NCBI RefSeq assembly: GCF_010723575.1
Contig: NZ_BLKZ01000001.1
Span: 4,278,001-4,342,000, forward strand
From: Mycobacterium bourgelatii
GTDB taxonomy: Bacteria > Actinomycetota > Actinomycetes > Mycobacteriales > Mycobacteriaceae
DNA: 64,000 bases
Direction: 5' to 3'
Part shown: one piece after another, positions 18,113 through 26,400 of the stretch
How positions within the stretch are numbered: position 1 is the first letter of the stretch
How the letters are laid out: each line of letters opens with the position of its first letter
Translations under genes and position numbers: made by a program
Notes under the pieces: model-generated
What the model was told of the DNA's origin: nothing
The model's input: the letters and a program-made list of their open reading frames with translations, nothing else
Database searches by the model: none

Positions 18113-18990
18113 TCGGACACCTCCTCGCGCTTAGCCGCCCGCGCACCGATGAGGCGGAGTATGAGCAATACCACGAACGAGATCGACAGCAAGACAATGG
18201 AAATCGCGGCGGCACCGACACGGTCGTCGTTCTCGATCAAGGTCCGGATCCACTGCGACGCGACCTCGGTCTTGCCCGGCACCGCGCCACCGATCAGCAC
18301 CACCGAACCGAACTCACCGATGGCACGCGAAAAAGCCAGCCCCGCACCGGACAACAGGGCCGGCGTCAGGGCGGGCAGCACCACGGAGGTGAAGATCTTG
18401 AGGTCGTTCGCCCCCAGAGATGCCGCGGCTTCCTCGGTTTCGCGGTCGAGTTCCAGCAGGACGGGTTGGACGGCTCGCACCACGAACGGCAACGTGACGA
18501 ACGCGAGCGCGACCCCCACACCCCACTCGGTGTGCTGCAGATGTAGCCCGACCGGGCTGTGATTGCCGTAGAGGGCCAACATCACCAGGCTGGCGACGAT
18601 GGTGGGCAGCGCGAAAGGCAGATCGATGACGGCATCGACGAGCCGCTTGCCGAAGAAGTCGTCCCGCACCAACACCCAGGCGATGAGCAGCCCGAAGACG
18701 CTGTTGACGATCGTGACTCCGGCGGAGATGGTCAACGTCACCCGCAGCGATTCCAGCGCCGCGTGCGAGGTGACGGCCAGCTGAAAGGCGTGCCAACCGC
18801 CTCCGGCGGCCTGCCAGACGATGGCTCCAAGCGGCAAGAGCACGATCACCGACAGCCACAGCGTCCCCACACCCACCCGAAGGGAGGTGGTTTGCGACGA
18901 GCGTCGGAAGCGGCGCTTGGGCGGCGCCTCGCGCTCGGGCTGGTCCAGTTCGGGACGGATCGCTTCGGGGTCGGGAATTATCGTGGTCAT
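18109..18990 (-). CDS. cysT: Sulfate ABC transporter permease CysT
   Basis: Second permease of the sulfate importer, 293 residues from ATG 18990, which overlaps the subI stop in ATGA; a longer reading would run into subI. Hydrophobic segments start near residue 40, after a charged N-terminus. The EAA loop is seen in LDRETEEAAASLGAN. M. tuberculosis CysT has 283 residues. The channel is formed with CysW. Confidence 0.95.
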   Translation of the reverse strand: MTTIIPDPEAIRPELDQPEREAPPKRRFRRSSQTTSLRVGVGTLWLSVIVLLPLGAIVWQAAGGGWHAFQLAVTSHAALESLRVTLTISAGVTIVNSVFGLLIAWVLVRDDFFGKRLVDAVIDLPFALPTIVASLVMLALYGNHSPVGLHLQHTEWGVGVALAFVTLPFVVRAVQPVLLELDRETEEAAASLGANDLKIFTSVVLPALTPALLSGAGLAFSRAIGEFGSVVLIGGAVPGKTEVASQWIRTLIENDDRVGAAAISIVLLSISFVVLLILRLIGARAAKREEVSE

Positions 18991-20036
18991 CCGGTGGCCT
19001 GCGTGTAGATCTTGGTGATGCTGCCGTTGGCTTTGTCGAACAACTGGGGATCCGCGACGCTCCAGCCCCCGAGATCGGTGATCGTCCACAACTTCGCGGG
19101 CACCGGGAACTGGTCACGGAACTGGGCGGCTACCGCCGGGTCGACCGGCCGGAAACCCGCCTGCGCCCAAAGCGTTTGGGCCGCAGCGGTGTATTGAAAA
19201 TTCTTGAACGCCGTCGCCGCGGCCAGGTTCCGACTGGTCTCGACCACGGCCACCGGATTCTCGATCTTGAAGGTCTGCGGCGGAATCACGTGTTCGACGG
19301 GCTTGCCCGCTCGCTCCGCGGCGATGGCCTCGTTTTCGTAGCTGATCAGGACGTCCCCACTCCCCTGCACAAACACATCGGTCGCCTCTCGGCCCGACGC
19401 CGGCCGCATTTTGACGTGTTCCCTGACGAGTTTGTTGACAAACTCGATCCCAGCCTTGCTGTTTCTGCCGCCTTCGCTCTTGACGGCGTACGGGGCAAGC
19501 AGATTCCATTTGGCGGCGCCGGAGCTCAGCGGGTTGGGCGTGATGATCTCAATGCCGGGCCGCAGCAGGTCGTCCCAGTCTCGGATGTTCTTCGGGTTGC
19601 CCTTGCGCACCACGAACGTCACCACCGACCCGAATGGAATCCCTCTTGTCGCACCGGTGGCCCAATCCTTGGAGACCTTGCCGGACTTGATCAATCGGGT
19701 GATGTCGGGTTCGACGGAGAAATTCACCAGATCGGCGGGCTTGCCGTCGGCAACACCGCGGGACTGGTCGCCGGAGGCCCCGAAGGAGGTGATCACCTGC
19801 ACCCCCTTGCCCTCCGGGGTGGCGTTGAACGCCGGAATCACTCTGCTCCAGCCCGGTTCCGCGACCGAGTACGCCACCAGCGTCACCGTCGTATGGGCGT
19901 CGGCCAGCCCCCCGCCGCCGACGACATCGCTAGGCCCGCCCTGGCAGGCGGTGAGAACACCGACGATCTGCGCCAGCGCGATCGCCAGCACGGCACGGAG
20001 CCGCCAGCGCGGCGCGCCCCGAACGTTGTTGAGCAT
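18987..20036 (-). CDS. subI: Sulfate-binding lipoprotein SubI
   Basis: Extracytoplasmic sulfate-binding protein of the importer, 349 residues (356 in M. tuberculosis). A basic N-terminus and hydrophobic core end in the lipobox LTAC, with lipidation Cys31. The SBP fold typical of the family follows, with VTLVAYSVAEPG near the start and FVRKGNPKNI later. A GGAAGG ribosome site precedes ATG 20036. It leads the subI-cysT-cysW-cysA operon and is preceded by a cysteine-rich leader ORF. Confidence 0.95.
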   Translation of the reverse strand: MLNNVRGAPRWRLRAVLAIALAQIVGVLTACQGGPSDVVGGGGLADAHTTVTLVAYSVAEPGWSRVIPAFNATPEGKGVQVITSFGASGDQSRGVADGKPADLVNFSVEPDITRLIKSGKVSKDWATGATRGIPFGSVVTFVVRKGNPKNIRDWDDLLRPGIEIITPNPLSSGAAKWNLLAPYAVKSEGGRNSKAGIEFVNKLVREHVKMRPASGREATDVFVQGSGDVLISYENEAIAAERAGKPVEHVIPPQTFKIENPVAVVETSRNLAAATAFKNFQYTAAAQTLWAQAGFRPVDPAVAAQFRDQFPVPAKLWTITDLGGWSVADPQLFDKANGSITKIYTQATG

Positions 20037-20155
20037 TTTGGCCTTCCAGTGCAGAACTGCGGAAACTTACGGATACGGTCCCGTTGCTGCGAATGGCGTT
20101 CAAAGAGAAATGAGCGATTTCACCGACTCACACCAGACCGCAAACGGGTTGGGAG

Positions 20156-20260
20156 TCAGCGACAACAGTGCACGTCGGCCACGGCGCAACGCACCGCGGC
20201 GACAGATCCGCAGCAGGGCGCAAAGGAGTTGCGCCGCACTTCGACGGATGCTGCGTGCAT
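20156..20260 (-). CDS. Cysteine-rich leaderless leader ORF upstream of subI
   Basis: A 34-codon ORF (ATG 20260, TGA 20158-20156) with five cysteines: a Cys-Cys pair at 16-17, Cys25, and Cys32-Cys33 followed only by Arg and the stop. There is no ribosome site. A good -10 element (TAGGCT, 20273-20268) sits exactly 7 bases before the A of ATG, the spacing expected for leaderless initiation. The arrangement parallels the polycysteine leader of the nirA operon and the known mycobacterial cysteine attenuators. That this one controls subI-cysTWA is inferred from position, 119 bases upstream of subI on the same strand. Confidence 0.68.
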   Translation of the reverse strand: MHAASVEVRRNSFAPCCGSVAAVRCAVADVHCCR

Positions 20261-20267
20261 GGCGCGA

Positions 20268-20273
20268 AGCCTA
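20268..20273 (-). promoter_or_regulatory. -10 element for the subI leader transcript
   Basis: TAGGCT on the minus strand fits the mycobacterial TANNNT -10 consensus. It lies 7 bases upstream of the leader ATG (20260), so transcription would start on the A of ATG and give a leaderless mRNA. No clear -35 was identified. Confidence 0.55.
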
Positions 20274-20325
20274 ACAGAATCCACCCGGCTGTCATGTCGA
20301 GCGCCCCGGCCCGCCCTCGGCGGGC

Positions 20326-20406
20326 TCAGCGGTGGGTAAGAAGCCACGTCACGATCACCAGGACGACCAAGGTGACGAGGATCAGGGTGACGTGTGACCG
20401 CGGCAT
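20326..20406 (-). CDS. Possible 26-residue single-pass membrane peptide
   Basis: ATG 20406 begins a 26-codon ORF made of a short basic head (MPRSH), a hydrophobic segment of about 17 residues rich in Val/Leu/Ile/Thr, and the tail WLLTHR. It starts 5 bases after the stop of the preceding small membrane gene (20412), which suggests coupled translation. Too short to judge from codon statistics. It could also be chance hydrophobic coding in a GC-rich spacer. Confidence 0.4.
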   Translation of the reverse strand: MPRSHVTLILVTLVVLVIVTWLLTHR

Positions 20407-20411
20407 TCGAC

Positions 20412-20615
20412 CTACCCGGGCGTCTCGTCCGAATGGCGGGCGCGACGTATCAATTCGATTCCTCTTCCAAGCAACGTGTCCTGTATGACCGCTAAAGCGA
20501 AGGCCAGGGCCAGCACGACGGGCATCACCGCCAACGCCTGCAGCACGAACGGCAGGCCGGACAGCCACAGCTCCACGCCGTCCCACCAGTTCAGGAACCC
20601 GGTCACCCAACTCAC
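20412..20615 (-). CDS. Small membrane protein (Rv2401A-like)
   Basis: 67 residues from GTG 20615: an amphipathic start (VSWVTGFLNWWDGVELWLSG), a strong transmembrane segment (about residues 23-45, PFVLQALAVMPVVLALAFAL), a possible second half-segment, and a basic tail (LIRRARHSDE). Size, topology and position match the conserved small membrane protein Rv2401A of M. tuberculosis as I recall it. It lies between the sulfate operon and the divergent trehalase. Function unknown. Confidence 0.7.
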   Translation of the reverse strand: MSWVTGFLNWWDGVELWLSGLPFVLQALAVMPVVLALAFALAVIQDTLLGRGIELIRRARHSDETPG

Positions 20616-20755
20616 ACTATTAGGCCGCGGCAGAGGCGTACCAGCTGGAGCATCGGCCCGCCTCCGCGCAGTGCGCCTAGCAAGCAGGTTGCCCCTGGGT
20701 AACGGGTAAAACTCGAGAGTGGACGCCGAGCAGGTCGACAGTCGATGATGTGCGC

Positions 20756-22795
20756 ATGGTCGCGCACGCCGAACACACAAACGAAGCGTCGGAAGCTCTC
20801 CCCAATGGTGACGGTGCGATGCCCGGCTTGGACCTGAAAGAGGCATCCGCCGAGCTCACGACGCCAACGACGTACACGCCCAGCCAGCCGCGGCGTAATC
20901 CGTTCCCGCCGATTGCCGATTACGCGTTCCTGTCCGACTGGGAGACGACCTGCCTGATCTCGCCGGCGGGTTCAGTGGAGTGGATGTGCGTGCCCCGGCC
21001 GGACTCGCCGAGCGTGTTCGGCGCGATCCTGGACCGCAGCGCCGGCCACTTCCGGTTGGGCCCCTACGGCGTGTCGGTGCCTTCGGCGCGGCGTTACCTA
21101 CCGGGCAGCCTGATCATGGAAACCACCTGGCAAACACACACCGGGTGGCTGATCGTGCGCGACGCTCTCGTCATGGGCAGGTGGCACGACATCGAGCGGA
21201 GATCGCGCACCCACCGTCGCACCCCGATGGACTGGGACGCCGAGCACATCCTGCTACGCACCGTGCGATGTGTGAGCGGCACGGTCGAGCTGATGATGAG
21301 CTGCGAACCCGCCTTCGACTACCACCGCACCGGCGCGACCTGGGAGTACTCGGCCCAGGCATACGGCGAGGCCATCGCACGCGCCACCAAGAACCCCGAC
21401 GCCCACCCGACCCTGCGGCTGACCACCAACCTCAACATCGGGTTGGAGGGCCGGGAAGCGCGCGCCCGCACCCGGATGAAAGAGGGCGACGACATTTTCG
21501 TCGCGCTGAGCTGGACCAAGCACCCGGCGCCGCAGACCTACGAAGAAGCCGCCGACAAGATGTGGCAGACCACCGAGTGCTGGCGACAGTGGATCAACAT
21601 CGGTAACTTCCCGGACCACCCGTGGCGGGCGTACCTGCAGCGCAGCGCGCTCACCCTGAAAGGGTTGACGTACTCACCCACCGGCGCGCTGTTGGCGGCG
21701 AGCACCACGTCCCTTCCGGAGACCCCGCACGGCGAACGCAACTGGGACTACCGCTACTCGTGGATCCGTGACTCCACGTTCGCGTTGTGGGGCCTTTACA
21801 CCCTGGGATTGGACCGCGAGGCGGACGACTTCTTCGCGTTCATCGCCGACGTGTCGGGCGCCAACAGCGACGAGCGTCATCCGTTGCAGGTGATGTACGG
21901 AGTCGGCGGCGAGCGCAGCCTCGTGGAAGAGGAGCTGCTACATCTGTCCGGCTACGACCACGCCCGCCCCGTGCGGATCGGCAACGGCGCGTACGACCAG
22001 AGACAGCACGACATCTGGGGCTCGGTTTTGGACTCGTTCTACCTGCACGCCAGGTCGCGCGAGCAGGTGCCCGAGACGCTGTGGCCGGTGCTGAAGAAGC
22101 AGGTGGAAGAGGCGATCAAGCACTGGCGCGAGCCGGACCGGGGAATCTGGGAGGTGCGCGGCGAACCGCAACACTTCACCTCGTCGAAGATCATGTGCTG
22201 GGTGGCACTGGACCGCGGCGCCAAATTGGCCGAGCGGCAGGGCGAGTTCAGCTACGCCCAGCAGTGGCGCAAGATCGCCGAGGAGATCAAGGCCGACATC
22301 CTCGAGCACGGGGTCGACAAGCGCGGCGTGCTCACACAGCGTTACGGCGACGACGCGCTGGATGCCTCGCTGCTGCTGGCGGTGCTGACCCGGTTCCTGC
22401 CCCCAGACGACTACCGGGTGCGCAACACCGTGCTGGCCATCGCGGACGAACTCACCGAGGAAGGCCTGGTGCTGCGCTACCGGGTCGAGGAAACCGACGA
22501 CGGACTGTCCGGCGAGGAAGGCACGTTCACCATCTGCTCGTTCTGGCTGGTGTCGTGCCTGGTCGAGATCGGCGAAGTGGCCAGGGCGAAGCGGTTGTGC
22601 GAACGGCTGCTGTCATTCGCCAGCCCGCTCCATCTCTACGCCGAAGAGATCGAGCCACGCACCGGCCGGCACCTGGGCAACTTCCCGCAGGCGTTCACCC
22701 ACCTGGCTCTGATCAACGCGGTGGTACACGTGATCAGGGCGGAGGAGGAAGCCGACGGCTCCGGGATGTTCCAACCCGCCAACGCTCCGGTTTAG
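20756..22795 (+). CDS. treH: GH15-family trehalase (Rv2402 orthologue)
   Basis: Glycoside hydrolase family 15 protein of 679 residues from ATG 20756 (GTG 20750 and ATG 20820 are other options). The M. tuberculosis orthologue Rv2402 (642 residues) is reported to hydrolyse trehalose to two glucoses. An N-terminal beta-rich domain (starts FPPIADYAFLSDWE) is followed by the (alpha/alpha)6 barrel with NWDYRYSWIRD, GAYDQRQHDIWGS and the late EEIEPRTGRHLGNFPQAFTH, which carry the general acid and base of GH15 enzymes. No signal peptide, so cytosolic. Trehalose turnover also bears on the trehalose-lipid locus later in the window. Only the first 30 or so residues differ greatly from M. tuberculosis. 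Confidence 0.92.
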   Translation: MVAHAEHTNEASEALPNGDGAMPGLDLKEASAELTTPTTYTPSQPRRNPFPPIADYAFLSDWETTCLISPAGSVEWMCVPRPDSPSVFGAILDRSAGHFRLGPYGVSVPSARRYLPGSLIMETTWQTHTGWLIVRDALVMGRWHDIERRSRTHRRTPMDWDAEHILLRTVRCVSGTVELMMSCEPAFDYHRTGATWEYSAQAYGEAIARATKNPDAHPTLRLTTNLNIGLEGREARARTRMKEGDDIFVALSWTKHPAPQTYEEAADKMWQTTECWRQWINIGNFPDHPWRAYLQRSALTLKGLTYSPTGALLAASTTSLPETPHGERNWDYRYSWIRDSTFALWGLYTLGLDREADDFFAFIADVSGANSDERHPLQVMYGVGGERSLVEEELLHLSGYDHARPVRIGNGAYDQRQHDIWGSVLDSFYLHARSREQVPETLWPVLKKQVEEAIKHWREPDRGIWEVRGEPQHFTSSKIMCWVALDRGAKLAERQGEFSYAQQWRKIAEEIKADILEHGVDKRGVLTQRYGDDALDASLLLAVLTRFLPPDDYRVRNTVLAIADELTEEGLVLRYRVEETDDGLSGEEGTFTICSFWLVSCLVEIGEVARAKRLCERLLSFASPLHLYAEEIEPRTGRHLGNFPQAFTHLALINAVVHVIRAEEEADGSGMFQPANAPV

Positions 22796-23423
22796 GGCCT
22801 TGTCCTAAAGCGTGTCGAACAAACTCGGTTGAGTATTCGCACCGCCCTTCTCGGGCGTCCGTCGCGGACCGGATTTGAGCAATACCTTCAATACGTCGAA
22901 AGAATACGAGAACGCCGCGCGGCGAACGCTTTTCCTGAATGCGTCTCGCCGGCTATCGGTGCGCCTGCAACTGAGATCGATGCAGCCGCGAACGCCGAGC
23001 AATCGCGCCGGGACCGCGCCAGCCGCAACGGACAAGCGGGACGCGATTATTGAAGGCACGCACAGCCCACGGTGACGACGACCGATGATTCGAACGCCGA
23101 CACGCTGACCACGACCGGCCGACAACCAACGCGAAGACTCCGGCCCGGTGGTTAGAACAATGGCGGGCCACAGTGCCGCAAAACAAATGTAGCGACGCCG
23201 AAACGCTGCCAAAAGACGAAATACGCGAGTAACGTACGCCGCATTGCGAGAGGTCAGCCTCGTAACTCCCGCGATGGGTCTTGGGCCCACCCACGTTGGG
23301 AGGTTGCGCCTGGGATCGTCTTCGCTGTCGTCGCCCACCGCTGGGCCCTGCGGGCCGTTTTCTCTAATGCCCGTTCCCGCCCCGCATCGCCCGACATTTG
23401 CCTATTAGCGATGGGAGTTGCAG
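22796..23423. other. 628-bp intergenic region, no supported gene
   Basis: Short open frames exist on both strands (for example minus 23338-22805) but have Arg-rich, non-conserved-looking translations and no good ribosome sites. Part of it (22860-23250) is less GC-biased than the flanks. The promoter of the following PE_PGRS gene should lie near its end. Nothing else recognised. Confidence 0.5.
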
Positions 23424-26400
23424 ATGTCGTTGTTTGTGTTTGCTTCACCTGAGGTGTTGGTGGCGTCGGCACAGGATCTGGCGGGTGTCGGGTCGTCGTT
23501 GCGGGCGGCCAATGCCGCGGCAGCGGTTTCGACGACGTCGCTGTCGGCGGCGGCATCTGATGAGGTGTCGGCGGCGGTCGCGGCGCTTTTTGGTGGGCTT
23601 GGGCGTGAGTATCAGGCGCTCGGCGCGCAGGTGGCGGCCCTTCACGAGCGGTTCGTGGCGAGCGTGGCCGCCGCCGGGGTGGCCTATGCGGCCGCCGAGG
23701 CCGCCAGCGCCGATCCCCTGCAGGCCGTTGGTGAGGCGATCTTGGGGGTGATCAACACCCCCACCCAGGTGGTGTGGGGGCGTGCGCTGATTGGTAATGG
23801 CACCGATGGCGCGCCGGGTACGGGGGCTGCGGGTGGGGCGGGTGGGATTTTGATCGGCAATGGCGGTAATGGTGGTTCGGGTGCGCTCGGGCAGCGCGGC
23901 GGGGCCGGTGGGGATGCCGGGTTGTTCGGTAATGGCGGCGCGGGTGGGGCCGGTGGGACCGGGTACCCGGGCTTCCCCGGGGGGCCTGGTGGGCGTGGGG
24001 GCGCCGGTGGGCTGCTGGGTGGGTTCGGCGGGCACGGCGGGGCCGGTGGGGTCGGCGGGGTGAGTACGGCCACCTTGGCGGGCGGGACCGGCGGGGCTGG
24101 TGGCGCTGGTGGTGTCAGCCGGGCGCTGCTGTTTTATAGCGGCGGTGACGGCGGGGCGGCAGGGCGGCGGTTTAGGATGCCAGGGCCGCGGCGGCTTTGG
24201 GCGGTAACGGTGGTTCGGGGGGCACCGGCGGTGACGGCGGGGCCGGCGGCGCCGGCGGCAGCGGTACCGGGTTGTTCAGTGGTGGCGGCGCCGGCGGAGC
24301 CGGGGGCAGCGGCAGGGCTGGCGGCCTGGGTGCTGATGGTGGTGCGGGGCCCGATGCGCTCACCCCGGGCGGCAACGGCGGGCACGGCGGCAACGGCGGT
24401 AACGCCGGGCTGGGCGGTGCGGGCGGCAGTGGGGGATTGTTCGGGTTTAACGGGGCGGACGCGGTGGCCGGCAACGGCGGCGCCGGGGGCGCTGGTGGGG
24501 CCGGTGGGGCGGGCTTTGTCGGCAGCACGCCCGGTGCTGACGGGGGTGCGGGTGGTAACGGCGGCAACGGCGGGCAAGGTGGTAGTTCCCCTGGCGGGGG
24601 CAGCGCCGGTGGTGGTGGCAATGCCGGGGCCGGTGGTGTGGGCGGGGACGGCAAAGACGGCGCGGCGGGCACCAGCGCGCAGCCCGATGGCGGCTCGGGT
24701 GGTCATGGCGGGGCCGGTGGTATGGCGGGCATCGCCGGCGCGGCCGGCAGCGCCGGTGTCCCCGCGGCCGCGGGTGCGGTCGCCGATGGTGGGCGAGGCG
24801 GTGCCGGCGGGGCCGGCGGGGCGGGCTATGACGCGGCCGGTGATGGGAGCGCGGCGCCGGGTAGTGCCGGCGGGAACGGCGGCAACGGGGGGAACGGCGG
24901 GGCCGGCGGTTCGGCCGGGGCCGGCGGCGGCGCCAACGGGACCGGCGGGCACGCCGGTGCCGGTGGCAACGGTGGCAATGGCAAGGACGGTGACAGTCTC
25001 AACGTGGTGGGCGGGGCCGGCGGCCACGGCGGCTCGGGCGGCAACGGCGGTAACGCCGGCGGGGACGGCACCGGTGTGGCCGCCGGCAACGGCGGCGCCG
25101 CAGGCACCGGCGGCGCTGGCGGTAACGGCGCCCAAAGCAGCAACCCGCTGCTGGGCGGTTCCGGCGGCGCGGGCGGTAACGGCGGTCACGGCGGGTCGGC
25201 CGGTGTCGCCGGTAACGGGGCCGCGGGCACCGATGCCGCCGGCGGTGATGCCGGCAGCGGCGGTGATGGTGCCGCGGGCATCGCCGGCACTGCCGGTTCA
25301 CCCGATGGTGGGGCCGGTGGTTCGGGTGGTCACGGCGGCACCGGCGGCAACGCCGGCGGCGCGACGGTGGCCGCCGGCAACGGTGGCCAAGGCGGTACCG
25401 GCGCCAACGGCGGCGCCGGGTATGACGCCGCCACCGACCCGGGAGCGGTGGCCGCGGCGGCCGGCGGTAACGGCGGTGCCGGCGGTTCGGGCGGCAACGG
25501 CGGGACGGGTGGCACCGGCGGCAACAGCGGTGGGGCCAACGGTTCGGGCGGTAACGCCGGTGCCGGCGGCAATGGTGGCAACGGCAACGACGGTGACAGC
25601 GGCACCCTCAACGGCGGAGCCGGCGGCCACGGCGGCTCGGGCGGCAACGGCGGTAACGCCGGCGGGGACGGCACCGGTGTGGCCGCCGGCAACGGCGGCG
25701 CCGCAGGCACCGGCGGCGCTGGCGGTAACGGCGCCCAAAGCAGCAACCCGCTGCTGGGCGGTTCCGGCGGGGCAGGCGGTAACGGCGGTCACGGCGGGTC
25801 GGCCGGTGCCGCCGGTAACGGGGCCGCGGGCACCGATGCCGCCGGCGGTGACGCCGGCAACGGCGGTGATGGTGCCGCGGGCATCGTCGGCACTGCCGGT
25901 TCACCCGATGGTGGGGCCGGTGGTTCGGGTGGTCACGGCGGCACCGGCGGCAACGCCGGCGGCGCGACGGTGGCCGCCGGCAACGGTGGCCAAGGCGGTA
26001 CCGGCGCCAACGGCGGCGCCGGGTATGACGCCGCCACCGACCCGGGAGCGGTGGCCGCGGCGGCCGGCGGTAACGGCGGTGCCGGCGGTTCGGGCGGCAA
26101 CGGCGGGACGGGTGGCACCGGCGGCAACAGCGGTGGGGCCAACGGTTCGGGCGGTAACGCCGGTGCCGGCGGCAATGGTGGCAACGGCAACGACGGTGAC
26201 AGCGGCACCCTCAACGGCGGAGCCGGCGGCCACGGCGGCTCGGGCGGCAACGGCGGTAACGCCGGTGGGGACGGCACCGGTGTGGCCGCCGGCAACGGCG
26301 GCGCCGCTGGCGGTAACGGCGCCCAAAGCAGCAACCCGCTGCTGGGCGGTTCCGGCGGCGCGGGCGGTAACGGCGGTCACGGCGGGTCGGCCGGTGCCGC

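Noticed and set aside
19176..20339. 387-codon open frame antisense to subI
   Set aside because: It covers the whole SubI lipoprotein gene on the other strand and has no recognisable domain or ribosome site.
22805..23338. 177-codon minus-strand frame in the 628-bp spacer
   Set aside because: Arg-rich, no domain, no ribosome site; the spacer is better treated as non-coding.
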